Assembly: GCA_033763355.1 (NCBI GenBank)
Contig: JANRKT010000404.1
Location: forward strand, 1-14,525
From: JANRKT01 sp033763355
GTDB taxonomy: Bacteria; Bacteroidota; Bacteroidia; Chitinophagales; Chitinophagaceae
DNA: 14,525 bases
Direction: 5' to 3'
The stretch's first letter is position 1, and the number at the start of each line of letters is the position of its first letter. The notes under the pieces were generated by a model. That model was given only the letters and a program-made list of their open reading frames with translations. It had not been told where the DNA came from and searched no databases. Below are positions 1 to 7,525 of this stretch, piece by piece. The position numbers and the translations under genes are program-made.

Positions 1-69
1 GATATTGAAATGCTGCTTATAAAAAACCCGGCAGAGGCTTTTCAGATAAAAATCAGGAGAAAAAAATAA
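1..69 (+). CDS. C-terminal end of an unidentified protein (partial)
   Basis: Frame 1 is open from the window edge for 22 codons and closes with TAA at 67-69, one base before the stop of the convergent aminotransferase gene. The peptide reads DIEMLLIKNPAEAFQIKIRR plus two lysines. An amphipathic helix followed by NPAEAF and a basic tail looks like the C-terminal helix of a TIM-barrel metal-dependent hydrolase, but 22 residues cannot establish a family. The clean end-to-end packing with the next gene is the best argument that it is real coding sequence. It leaves no room for a separate terminator between the two genes. Confidence 0.45.
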   Translation, partial: DIEMLLIKNPAEAFQIKIRRKK

Positions 70-1245
70 CTACCTGCAGTTTTCTATAATAACATCACAT
101 GCTTTATTTATTTCATCATCAGTTATAATTAGCGGAGGGGCAATCCGCATGCAATGTGGTGCAAATAAAAACCAGTCGGTTAATACCCCATTTTCAATAC
201 AGCAGTCAATAATTTTTTTGTTGGTTTCAAAGCTGTCAAATTCAACTGCCATCATTAAGCCGTGAGAGCGTACGGCTTTTATCTTTTTGTGCTGAAGCTT
301 ATTCAAAAACAGGTTTTCTTTTCTTTTTACTTCTGTCATCAGACCCTCTTCTGTTAAAACCTTCAGTGCAGCCAGCCCTGCAGCACAGCAAACCGGGTGG
401 CCGCCGAATGTAGTAATGTGGCCCAGTACAGGGTTTTCAGTTAAACAGTACATGATATTTTTATCTGTAATAAACGCCCCTAACGGCATTCCGCCGCCCA
501 ATGCTTTTCCAAGTAAGATAACATCCGGTACAATTTCAAACTGCTGAAAACCCCATAAGGTTCCTGTTCTTCCAAAACCGGTTTGTATTTCGTCAAGAAT
601 AAGTAATGCGCCTGTGTCATTGCATTTTTTTCTCAGCGCCTGCATCCATTCTTTTGAAGGAACAATAACACCCCTTTCCGCCTGAATTGTTTCAGCAATC
701 ACGCAAGCAGTTCTTTCTGTAATACACCTGATGGAATCAAATGAATTAAACTCCAGGTGCAGCACATCCGGCAATAAAGGCCTGAAGGCATTTCTCCAGT
801 ACTCATCTCCCATAATACTCAATGCCCCCTGTGTTGATCCATGATAAGAATGATTGAAGGCAGCAACCTGTGTACGTCCTGTAAATCTTTTAGCCAGTTT
901 CATGGCGCCTTCCGTTGCTTCAGTTCCGGAATTGGTGAAGTAAACCGAGTTAAGCGATGGGGGCAAATGATCAGTGAGGCATTTTGCATAAACAACCTGC
1001 GGCGTTTCAATAAGTTCACCGTAAACAAGCAGGTGCAGGTATTCATCTGCCTGTTTTTTTATTGCGTCAATTACTTTGGGGTGCCTGTGCCCAACATTAC
1101 AAACACTGATGCCGCTGATGAGGTCAAGATATTCCCTGCCATCCTTGTCGTGCATTTTGCATCCTTCCGCTTTTATTATTTCCAGCGCCAGCGGGGATGC
1201 GGATGTTTGTGCGATATGCTGCAGAAAAAGCTGCCGGTTCGTCAT
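70..1245 (-). CDS. class III PLP-dependent aminotransferase, acetylornithine/ornithine aminotransferase-like
   Basis: This is a cytosolic fold-type I, class III (subgroup II) aminotransferase that moves an amino group between an omega-amine and a 2-oxoacid. In the 391-residue protein, the cofactor-phosphate motif NSGTEA is near residues 105-110, and the motif LILDEIQTGFGRTG carries the pyridine-nitrogen aspartate (about D218). The Schiff-base lysine is about K247 in LLGKALGGGMPLGAF, and TTFGGHPV follows. Length and motif order match acetylornithine, ornithine or 4-aminobutyrate aminotransferases; the sequence alone does not fix the substrate. I chose the ATG at 1245 (MTNRQLFLQ) because the 13 codons upstream add a non-conserved stretch that runs into the promoter region. 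No arginine biosynthesis genes are adjacent, so I give no argD symbol. It is convergent with the fragment at 1-69 and divergent from the carbonic anhydrase. Confidence 0.88.
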   Translation of the reverse strand: MTNRQLFLQHIAQTSASPLALEIIKAEGCKMHDKDGREYLDLISGISVCNVGHRHPKVIDAIKKQADEYLHLLVYGELIETPQVVYAKCLTDHLPPSLNSVYFTNSGTEATEGAMKLAKRFTGRTQVAAFNHSYHGSTQGALSIMGDEYWRNAFRPLLPDVLHLEFNSFDSIRCITERTACVIAETIQAERGVIVPSKEWMQALRKKCNDTGALLILDEIQTGFGRTGTLWGFQQFEIVPDVILLGKALGGGMPLGAFITDKNIMYCLTENPVLGHITTFGGHPVCCAAGLAALKVLTEEGLMTEVKRKENLFLNKLQHKKIKAVRSHGLMMAVEFDSFETNKKIIDCCIENGVLTDWFLFAPHCMRIAPPLIITDDEINKACDVIIENCR

Positions 1246-1280
1246 TGTTGCAAATTGCAGGTAAATTCTGTTGAGAAAGT

Positions 1281-1314
1281 GCAAATGTCGTAAACAATTA
1301 ATGATGATATTTGC
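1281..1314. promoter_or_regulatory. inverted repeat with divergent promoter-like boxes
   Basis: GCAAATGTC (1281-1289) and GATATTTGC (1306-1314) are inverted copies matching at 8 of 9 positions, separated by 16 bases. Each arm, read outward, has the form GAnnTTTGC, one base off the Bacteroidota -7 element TAnnTTTG. One points toward the aminotransferase (start 1245) and the other toward the carbonic anhydrase (start 1332). It could be a pair of back-to-back promoters or an operator. No convincing -33 TTG is visible for either. Confidence 0.35.
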
Positions 1315-1331
1315 TTTAAACAGAAGTTATT

Positions 1332-1853
1332 ATGCCCGTAATCCTGCCTGTTAAGGGAATAATGCCCCTATTTGGACAAAATTGTTTTATCGCACCCAAC
1401 GCTACTGTTGTTGGCGACGTAGTTACGGGGGATGATTGCAGCATTTGGTTTAATGCAGTGGTAAGGGGCGATGTAAATTCAATACGTATTGGAAATAAGG
1501 TAAATATACAGGACGGAGCAATAATCCACTGCACATACGAAAAGGCCAAAACCATCGTTGGTAATAATGTAAGTATTGGTCACCTTGCAATCGTTCATGG
1601 CTGTACCTTACAAGATAATGTGCTGATCGGTATGGGGGCTATAGTGATGGACAATGCAGTAATTGGAAGCCAGTCCATTATAGCCGCCGGGGCCGTAGTA
1701 CTGGAAGGTACAATAGTAGAACCCGGAAGTATCTATGCAGGTGTGCCCGCAAAAAAAGTAAAAGAAATTCCCGCCAATCTAATTGAAGGTGAGATAAACC
1801 GGATTGCGAACAATTACGTTATGTATAGCAGCTGGTTTAAAGAAACATCCTGA
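1332..1853 (+). CDS. gamma-carbonic anhydrase family protein (left-handed beta-helix)
   Basis: This 173-residue protein belongs to the gamma-class carbonic anhydrase / PaaY-YrdA family: trimeric, cytosolic, hexapeptide-repeat enzymes that hydrate CO2 or are of unproven activity. Isoleucine/valine-rich hexapeptide turns run from about residue 15 to 140. The three expected metal-ligand histidines are present: H66 in GAIIHC, and H84 and H89 in SIGHLAIVHGC. The family RGD signature is at R45-G46-D47, and the C-terminal helix follows GVPAKKVKEI (about 137-146). The ATG at 1332 gives a normal family length. The lipoprotein gene starts 67 bases downstream on the same strand. All ligands are intact, so the metal site should form; actual carbonic anhydrase activity is unproven for many relatives. 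Confidence 0.9.
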   Translation: MPVILPVKGIMPLFGQNCFIAPNATVVGDVVTGDDCSIWFNAVVRGDVNSIRIGNKVNIQDGAIIHCTYEKAKTIVGNNVSIGHLAIVHGCTLQDNVLIGMGAIVMDNAVIGSQSIIAAGAVVLEGTIVEPGSIYAGVPAKKVKEIPANLIEGEINRIANNYVMYSSWFKETS

Positions 1854-1920
1854 TTATCAGCAATAGCCTGTTAAAAGCCAAACGAGTTAAACAAATCTTC
1901 ATTTTTAAAGTCAATATGTT

Positions 1921-2082
1921 ATGAAAAATGTATTAAAAAAGGCAGCGATTGCACTTGTGATGGTGTCATTTATGTATGCCTGTTCGCCTAAATACGGGTG
2001 CCCCAGCAGTGGAAAAAACACAGGAGCAGAAAGGTATTTAAGTGGAGAGAAGGTGCCCAGGGCGAAGAAGTTTAAAGCCTAG
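1921..2082 (+). CDS. very small lipoprotein, 53 residues
   Basis: This short open frame runs from ATG at 1921 to TAG at 2080-2082. It begins with lysines at 2, 6 and 7 and a hydrophobic stretch (about 8-19), followed by SFMYAC, a good lipobox with C21 as the lipidated residue. The mature part is only about 33 residues, with KYGCPSSGKNTGAERYL (a second cysteine at 27) and a basic tail KKFKA. Serine after C21 gives no inner-membrane retention signal, so transfer to the outer membrane is plausible. The hypothetical gene at 2104 follows after 21 bases on the same strand, so the two may share a transcript. I do not know a function. The intact signal-lipobox layout and dense packing make it more than a chance ORF. 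Confidence 0.72.
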   Translation: MKNVLKKAAIALVMVSFMYACSPKYGCPSSGKNTGAERYLSGEKVPRAKKFKA

Positions 2083-2103
2083 CAACACCTAAATTTAAAC
2101 TAT

Positions 2104-2406
2104 ATGACCCTGACCCTGAGAACTGATTACGGCTGTACTGAAGCGGTAATCTCCGAAAACTGCGGATTCGACAAATTCTACAATGTCGCTGATCTGCTTG
2201 CCGAACAACTTCGTATCCGTTTCACCAACAAGATTGATGACTCAGATACTTCTTACTGGGATTTTATTTTCAAAGGCCAAAAACTCACACTCCATTACAA
2301 CATTTACGATGGGGTATCTATTTTTCCCCGCAGCTGGAAAGAAGCAGTTAGAAAAGACAATGAAGCTGTGCAGGAGCTGGCTAAGATACTTGAAGGGATC
2401 AGGTAG
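2104..2406 (+). CDS. conserved-looking hypothetical protein, 100 residues
   Basis: I do not recognise this protein. It has no signal peptide or membrane segment, so it should be a soluble cytosolic protein of one small alpha/beta domain. Visible features are a mid-protein helix (about 26-40), a strand pair rich in aromatics (YWDFIFKGQKLTLHYNIYDG, about 56-75), then SIFPRSWK and a charged C-terminal helix (about 80-98). The layout resembles small DUF3630-type domains, but that is only an impression. It follows the small lipoprotein by 21 bases and converges on rsgA with a 24-base gap. Confidence 0.65.
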   Translation: MTLTLRTDYGCTEAVISENCGFDKFYNVADLLAEQLRIRFTNKIDDSDTSYWDFIFKGQKLTLHYNIYDGVSIFPRSWKEAVRKDNEAVQELAKILEGIR

Positions 2407-2430
2407 AAACTTGCCTGAACTTCAATATCA

Positions 2431-3357
2431 TTAGTACATTTTTTCTGTAATAGATTCCAGGATGTTGCAATAACTGATGTAACGTTCAGGGTAAATCTTT
2501 CTCTCCTGAACAGCCCTTATTACAGCGCAACCAGGTTCATTGGTATGAAGGCAATTGTTGAACTGGCAATGCTGTATCAGTTCCCTCATCTCCGGAAAAT
2601 AATGAGATAGTTCCTGTTTGCTGATGTACACCAGTCCGAATTCACGCATACCTGGTGTATCAATAATCCTTGCGCCAAACGGCAGGTCGAACATTTCAGC
2701 AAATGTTGTTGTATGCAATCCCTTTCCGCTCCATCCGCTCACATCCTGTGTTTTCAGGTTTTGCCCGGGCATTAAAAGATTAATGAACGATGACTTGCCC
2801 ACCCCGCTGTGTCCGCTTACCAATGTAATTTTATTCTCAAGCAACTTTTTCAGTTCATCAATTCCTTTATTTTCTTTTACACTTGTGCCAAATACACGGT
2901 AGCCGATGGATTCATACATTTCTTTCCACGCATCAAACTGTTCATGTTCCTTTTTTCTGAAGAGATCTGTTTTGTTAAAAACAATTATGGAAGGAACATG
3001 GTATGCCTCTGATGTAGCAAGGAAGCGGTCAATAAAACCCTGGGAAGTGCGGGGTTCTTTTAATGTTGCAATAAGCAATGACTGGTCAATATTGGCAGCA
3101 ATAATGTGGTGCTGGTGTTTTGCACGGGGCGACTGGCGGTTGATGTAATTTTTCCGGTCATGTATCTCAGTAATGGTCACTGTGTTTTCAATCTCATTTT
3201 CCGGTTCTATGCTTACTTCATCGCCAACTACAACCGGGTTGGTTGATGTTATCTCATCTATCCTGAACTTTCCCTTAATGCGTGCCTGAAAAAATTTTCC
3301 TTCTGCGGTTTTTACCGCATACCAGCTCCCGGTTGACTTGTAAACAATCCCTTTCAT
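2431..3357 (-). CDS. rsgA: ribosome small subunit-dependent GTPase A
   Basis: RsgA (YjeQ/YloQ) is a circularly permuted GTPase that binds the 30S subunit late in assembly. In the 308-residue protein an N-terminal OB fold (about 1-75) precedes the permuted G domain: G4 NKTD at 128-131, G1 GHSGVGKS at 182-189, a threonine-rich G2 near 216-218, and G3 DTPG at 233-236. The zinc site C-x4-C-x-H-x5-C follows at C264, C269, H271 and C277. Length is normal. I prefer the ATG at 3357 over a TTG three codons upstream. It starts 18 bases after the batA stop and is the last gene of the moxR-bat operon, so it is probably co-transcribed with it. Confidence 0.95.
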   Translation of the reverse strand: MKGIVYKSTGSWYAVKTAEGKFFQARIKGKFRIDEITSTNPVVVGDEVSIEPENEIENTVTITEIHDRKNYINRQSPRAKHQHHIIAANIDQSLLIATLKEPRTSQGFIDRFLATSEAYHVPSIIVFNKTDLFRKKEHEQFDAWKEMYESIGYRVFGTSVKENKGIDELKKLLENKITLVSGHSGVGKSSFINLLMPGQNLKTQDVSGWSGKGLHTTTFAEMFDLPFGARIIDTPGMREFGLVYISKQELSHYFPEMRELIQHCQFNNCLHTNEPGCAVIRAVQERKIYPERYISYCNILESITEKMY

Positions 3358-3375
3358 CCGGCGCAAGATAACATT

Positions 3376-4380
3376 CTAAGGAAACTTTCTGAAAATGGTA
3401 AAGCGGAGGAGCACTTCAAGGAACACAAATAAAAGCGCTGCAAATGCAAACGGGTAATATTTTTCAGTATAACGGCGTGTGGTGGTAATATCAATTTTAG
3501 TTTTTTCCAGTTGATCAATCTCCTTATAAATGCCTTTCAACCCCTCATTTTCTTTTGCCCTGAAATATTTACCGCCCGTTTCGTTTGCAATTTCAGTTAA
3601 AAGTTTTTCATCAATATTTACTTTTTCCTGCTGCATTACAATCCCGGCTGCTGTTTGTACCGGCGTAGCAGCATAACCTTCTGAACCCACACCAATGGTG
3701 TAAACTTTTATTCCAAGGGCTTTTGCAATTTCCTTTGCTGTTTTAGGATCAATGATGCCGCCGTTGTTTTCTCCATCGGTAAGCAGGATGACCACTTTGC
3801 TTTTTGCGTCGCTGCTTTTTAAACGGTCAACACTTGTTGCCAGCCCGGAGCCAATTGCAGTTCCGTCAACAAGAAAACCGCTTCTTACCTGGTATATCTG
3901 GGTACGCAGCGATTCATGGTCGGATGTAACAGGGCATTGGGTAAAACTTTCGCCGGAAAATATAACAAGGCCGATACGGTCTGTAGGCCGGTTTGCAACA
4001 AAATCTGCGGCTACTTCTTTTGCTGCTTCCATACGGTTGGGTTTAAAATCCTGGGCCAGCATGCTGCCGCTTATGTCAATGCACAAAACAATATCGACGC
4101 CCTCCCCTTCAACATTTTTTTCATCATTGTGTGTTTGCGGCCTTGCCAGAGCAACAATAAGACTGGCCAGCGCCAGCAGGCGAAATACAAAAGAGGCATG
4201 CCTGAATGTCCTCTTCCAGGAAGAAGTATTATGAAAACGCTTTAGCGACGATATGGTAACAGAACCCAGCAGCCTTTTGTTGCGACTGATGTACCAGCCC
4301 CCGATTATGGGTACCACCAGGAGCAGGAACAAAACCTGTGGCCAGGCAAACTCAATATTTTTTAAATAGTCAAATAACAA
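3376..4380 (-). CDS. batA: BatA-like membrane protein with vWA domain
   Basis: This 334-residue protein has two N-terminal membrane segments (about 13-30 and 62-80), a von Willebrand A domain (about 95-290) and a third segment (about 310-328). The metal-dependent adhesion site is complete: D102-x-S104-x-S106, T174 in DGTAIGSG, and TDGEN at 201-205. The strongly basic loop between the first two segments and the basic C-terminus should be cytosolic, which puts the vWA domain in the periplasm. BatA-type proteins work with MoxR AAA+ ATPases and were named for aerotolerance in Bacteroides fragilis, though their mechanism is unclear. The start appears to be a TTG at 4378-4380, two bases after the upstream stop, since no in-frame ATG exists before the vWA domain. 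No batB follows; rsgA does. Confidence 0.9.
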   Translation of the reverse strand: MLFDYLKNIEFAWPQVLFLLLVVPIIGGWYISRNKRLLGSVTISSLKRFHNTSSWKRTFRHASFVFRLLALASLIVALARPQTHNDEKNVEGEGVDIVLCIDISGSMLAQDFKPNRMEAAKEVAADFVANRPTDRIGLVIFSGESFTQCPVTSDHESLRTQIYQVRSGFLVDGTAIGSGLATSVDRLKSSDAKSKVVILLTDGENNGGIIDPKTAKEIAKALGIKVYTIGVGSEGYAATPVQTAAGIVMQQEKVNIDEKLLTEIANETGGKYFRAKENEGLKGIYKEIDQLEKTKIDITTTRRYTEKYYPFAFAALLFVFLEVLLRFTIFRKFP

Positions 4381-4382
4381 TT

Positions 4383-5315
4383 TTATGTTTTTTGCCTGTG
4401 TAACAATTGGATAATTTCTTCTATTGTTTTGAACCCCTCGCTGCCCTCGCTTACAGAAGATGGGTATTTTGCAAACTTTACTGCATCCGCTACCCTTAAT
4501 GTTTCAGCAAGAGGGCCCAGTTTTTCCCGCTGCAGTATGTCGCCATTTAAATAAACCAGGATTTCATCCGTAGTGCTTTGCAGCATCGGCTGATTGAACT
4601 GGCGCTGCAGGAAGACCCTGAATATGTCTGTAAGCTTTGTATAATAAATTTTCATTTCACCCTTTTCGGGTAATTGTTCTTCCTTCAGCTTTTTCATTTC
4701 CTGAACTGCCTGCTCATAAGGAGATAACTTTGTGCCGGAAAATTCTTCTTTCGCTTCTTTTTTCTTTCTTCCTTTCAGCATTTGCCACAACAGAAATGCA
4801 ATAATTAAAACTGTCACTGCACCCATTATCCAATAAGTCCAGTCAAAAGGTTTGGCGTCCACTTCAATAATTTCTTTTATGTCGTGGTATGCTTCGCCTT
4901 TTAAAGCAACGGGTAAAATATTGATGCCGATGGTGTCTGTTTTATAAGATTTATTACTGACGGAAACAGTGAAAGCGGGTATTATCCAATGGCCTGAATC
5001 AAAACCAGTAAGGATATATTTCTGCTGCAACCTGTATTTATCCCCTGCCAACGAGCTGTCAAAATTCAACCGCTTAACAACTTCAAGGTGATTTAGTGAG
5101 TCAGGCATTGCAACCCACTTACCGGGTTTTTTGTTTTGGGGATATTCAAGCGTCAGGGTAAATTCAATTTGTTCGCCAATGTATATCCTGCTGCGGTCAA
5201 CTGCAGCTTTAAAACTAACACCGCTTTGGGCCTGTAATGAATTACCCCATAAAAGAAAGTAAAGCAGCGCAGAAACAACCCAATAAACTCTTTTATGTAG
5301 AAAGCGGTTTTTCAT
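4383..5315 (-). CDS. membrane-anchored BatD/DUF4381-like protein of the Bat operon
   Basis: This 310-residue protein has a signal peptide (about 1-30, with an LQAQ cleavage region), an extracytoplasmic beta-rich domain (about 32-138) with an Ig-like feel (IYIGEQIEFTLTLEYP), one membrane helix (about 161-180) and a basic then helical cytosolic tail (about 181-310). This layout fits the DUF4381/BatD-type component found between the DUF58 and vWA genes in Bacteroidota moxR operons. The periplasmic part could contact the BatA vWA domain and the tail could contact MoxR or DUF58; that is inference. It sits 14 bases after the DUF58 gene and 2 bases before batA, so the genes are tightly coupled. Family assignment rests on layout and context more than on a signature motif. 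Confidence 0.75.
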   Translation of the reverse strand: MKNRFLHKRVYWVVSALLYFLLWGNSLQAQSGVSFKAAVDRSRIYIGEQIEFTLTLEYPQNKKPGKWVAMPDSLNHLEVVKRLNFDSSLAGDKYRLQQKYILTGFDSGHWIIPAFTVSVSNKSYKTDTIGINILPVALKGEAYHDIKEIIEVDAKPFDWTYWIMGAVTVLIIAFLLWQMLKGRKKKEAKEEFSGTKLSPYEQAVQEMKKLKEEQLPEKGEMKIYYTKLTDIFRVFLQRQFNQPMLQSTTDEILVYLNGDILQREKLGPLAETLRVADAVKFAKYPSSVSEGSEGFKTIEEIIQLLHRQKT

Positions 5316-5329
5316 TCCTGATTGTACAA

Positions 5330-6199
5330 CTACATTCGCTTGATAAAAAATTTCTGCAGCACTTTTACATAATCTTCATCTGTCCGTATATACAACAAAT
5401 CGGCGCCGGCCCTTTTAAAACTGTTCCGGCAGGCTTCCTCCGTCTGGTTAAACTGCAACGCATAATTATACTGCACCGCTGCATCATTGGTATCAATCCA
5501 CAAAGCCTGCCCCGTTTCTGCATCCTGCATCTGCACCAATCCCACCTTGGGCAATTGCATATCCATCTTGTCATATACTTTTATGCCTATTACATCATGC
5601 TTATTGCCGGCTACACGAAGGGCATCATCATAATTGTCCACCATAAAATCGCTCAGTATAAATGCAATGCTTTTTTGTTTGGTTGAATTGTTAAAAAACC
5701 TCACGGCGTCATTCAGGTTTGTGCCGTTGCCTTTGGCCTCGGTGGTAAGTAATTCCCTTACTATATACAGCACATGATCTTTGCCCTTTTTGGGGGGAAT
5801 ATAAAATTCAATTTTATCGCTGAAAAAAATTACACCCACTTTGTCATTGTTGTTATTTGCTGCAAAGCCAAGAACAGCGCAAACCTCTGTGATAAGATCC
5901 TTTTTACTCTGGTGCACCGTACCAAATAAAGAACTGGGGCTGATGTCAACCAGCAGCATCATAGTAAGCTCCCTTTCCTCTTCAAACATCTTGCTAAAAG
6001 GATGGCCAAACCTTGCTGAAACATTCCAGTCAATAAACCTGATGTCATCACCCGGCTGGTATTCTCTCACCTCTTTAAACGACATCCCCCTTCCTTTAAA
6101 AGCGCTGTGGTATTCGCCGGTAAAGATGTGGTTACTGAGCTTCTTGCTTTTTATTTCAAGCTCCCTTACTTTCTTTATAATTTCTGCAGTAGTAAGCAT
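5330..6199 (-). CDS. DUF58 domain protein with vWA-like fold
   Basis: This 289-residue soluble protein shows the DUF58 signature clearly: GRGMSFKEVREYQPGDD (about 36-52), then IRFIDWNVSARFG (about 53-65). After it comes a vWA-like core with DISPSS at 85-90, which keeps the D-x-S-x-S pattern of a metal site. DUF58 proteins are regular partners of MoxR ATPases in membrane-associated operons, and their exact role is not settled. No membrane segment is visible, so it probably acts on the cytosolic face. It begins 82 bases after moxR, a gap that shows no clear TAnnTTTG box, and ends 14 bases before the next gene. The ATG at 6199 gives a typical short-form length. Confidence 0.92.
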   Translation of the reverse strand: MLTTAEIIKKVRELEIKSKKLSNHIFTGEYHSAFKGRGMSFKEVREYQPGDDIRFIDWNVSARFGHPFSKMFEEERELTMMLLVDISPSSLFGTVHQSKKDLITEVCAVLGFAANNNNDKVGVIFFSDKIEFYIPPKKGKDHVLYIVRELLTTEAKGNGTNLNDAVRFFNNSTKQKSIAFILSDFMVDNYDDALRVAGNKHDVIGIKVYDKMDMQLPKVGLVQMQDAETGQALWIDTNDAAVQYNYALQFNQTEEACRNSFKRAGADLLYIRTDEDYVKVLQKFFIKRM

Positions 6200-6281
6200 A
6201 ACCCCATCCCCTAAAGAGAAGTTTTAAATCCTTTATTTATAGTTAATCGTTCATTCATCAGACAATTGAAATAAGCTGCTT

Positions 6282-7283
6282 CTATGGAACATGTATGGTC
6301 CTTATGATTTCATCCACTATAAATTCTGCATTCACGTTTTCTGCTTCCGCTTCATAAGTAAGGCCCATACGGTGGCGCATTACATCTTTGGCAATATTGC
6401 GTACGTCTTCAGGAATTACATAACCTCTTTTATTAATGAATGCATGTGCCTTTGCTGCCAATGCAAGGTTAATGCTTGCCCTTGGCGAACCGCCATACGA
6501 AATAAGCGGCTTCAGTTTATCAAGCCTGAATTTTTCAGGGCTGCGTGTGGCAAAAACAATATCGAGTATATAATTCTCAATTTTTTCATCCATGTAAACC
6601 TGCCTTACCAGTTCACGTGATTTTATAATTTCCTGGACAGATACCACCTGGTTAATTGAAGGCATTGTGAGGCCCTGTATATTCTGCCGGATGATCATTT
6701 GTTCTTCACTGCGCTGGGGGTAATCAATCAGCACTTTCAGCATAAAGCGGTCCACCTGTGCTTCCGGAAGCGGATAGGTCCCTTCCTGGTCAATGGGGTT
6801 TTGCGTAGCCAGCACCAGAAAAGGTTCATCCAATTTAAATGTGCTTTCACCAATTGTTACCTGGCGTTCCTGCATGGCTTCCAGCAGGGCGCTCTGTACT
6901 TTGGCCGGGGCCCTGTTGATTTCATCTGCCAGTATAAAATTGGCAAAGATGGGGCCCTTGCGAACCACAAACTCGTGGGTTTGCTGGTTGTAAATCATGG
7001 TACCGATAACATCAGCAGGCAACAGGTCAGGCGTGAACTGGATGCGGCTGAATTTGGCATGAATAGCCTGTGAAAGGGATTTAATGGCTAGTGTTTTTGC
7101 CAGGCCGGGTACACCTTCCAGCAACACGTGGCCATTGCTCAAAAGGCCTATCAGCAGGCGGCTTACCATGTGGTGCTGCCCTACAATTACCCTCGCAATT
7201 TCGTTTTCAAGTTTGTCAACAAAAGAGGCGGCAGACTGAATTTTATCGTTGAGATGGCGGATTTCTTCTGCGGTTTGTACCAT
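6282..7283 (-). CDS. MoxR-family AAA+ ATPase
   Basis: This 333-residue AAA+ protein of the MoxR family is predicted to act as a chaperone that remodels or activates vWA proteins. Walker A is GVPGLAKT (57-64), Walker B is FILADEINRA (about 116-125), sensor 1 is ATQNP (159-163), the arginine-finger region is GTYPLPEAQVDRF (about 168-180), and sensor 2 lies in GGSPRAS (264-270). All ATPase residues appear intact. It is the first gene of the five-gene leftward operon and is divergent from the caspase-TPR gene, with a 242-base shared upstream region. The ATG at 7283 gives the usual family length. Confidence 0.95.
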   Translation of the reverse strand: MVQTAEEIRHLNDKIQSAASFVDKLENEIARVIVGQHHMVSRLLIGLLSNGHVLLEGVPGLAKTLAIKSLSQAIHAKFSRIQFTPDLLPADVIGTMIYNQQTHEFVVRKGPIFANFILADEINRAPAKVQSALLEAMQERQVTIGESTFKLDEPFLVLATQNPIDQEGTYPLPEAQVDRFMLKVLIDYPQRSEEQMIIRQNIQGLTMPSINQVVSVQEIIKSRELVRQVYMDEKIENYILDIVFATRSPEKFRLDKLKPLISYGGSPRASINLALAAKAHAFINKRGYVIPEDVRNIAKDVMRHRMGLTYEAEAENVNAEFIVDEIIRTIHVP

Positions 7284-7314
7284 ACAAAGGTTTTAGGTAA
7301 TGCAATTATACAAT

Positions 7315-7323
7315 GCAAAATAA
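7315..7323 (-). promoter_or_regulatory. possible -7 box for the moxR-bat-rsgA operon
   Basis: On the minus strand this reads TTATTTTGC, one mismatch from TAnnTTTG, with the moxR start about 30 bases downstream. TTG and TTTG trinucleotides lie upstream, but at spacings outside the usual 19-21 bases. This is a weak call, supported mainly by position. Confidence 0.25.
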
Positions 7324-7390
7324 AGGATTCTGTTATGCAATCATTTTGCCAAACTGGGGAGCGGTTGAAAATACCTGTTAAAATCAGTCT

Positions 7391-7398
7391 TATTTTTG
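7391..7398 (+). promoter_or_regulatory. candidate Bacteroidota -7 promoter box for the caspase-TPR gene
   Basis: TATTTTTG matches the Bacteroidota -7 consensus TAnnTTTG exactly. A TTG at 7365-7367 lies 23 bases upstream, slightly long for the -33 element. Transcription would start near 7402-7405 and leave an untranslated leader of about 120 bases that contains the hairpin at 7432-7465. Confidence 0.45.
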
Positions 7399-7431
7399 TA
7401 ACAGTAAATCTGCATAAATACCGGTTTTAGA

Positions 7432-7465
7432 CGTTAGCCGCATATCCAGGATATGGCTAATAACG
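7432..7465 (+). promoter_or_regulatory. imperfect palindrome / leader hairpin upstream of the caspase-TPR gene
   Basis: The left arm CGTTAGCCGCATATCC (7432-7447) pairs with the right arm GGATATGGCTAATAACG (7449-7465) around a one-base centre. Only small bulges break the pairing, so at DNA level it is a near-palindrome of about 34 bases. It falls between the predicted promoter box and the start codon. It could be an operator, an mRNA stem that affects translation of the GTG start, or an attenuating structure. No run of T follows, so it is not a typical terminator. Confidence 0.5.
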
Positions 7466-7525
7466 CATCAACGACTGCGGTATTTTTCAGCAATCATTAA
7501 AATGCTTAACTTTTAAAAAAATACT

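Noticed and set aside
841..1293. 150-residue plus-strand open frame
   Set aside because: It lies opposite the aminotransferase, which has all its motifs; the frame is a cysteine-rich shadow with no recognisable domain.
3752..4245. Plus-strand open frames of 160 and 109 residues
   Set aside because: They are antisense to the vWA region of batA and look like shadow translation.
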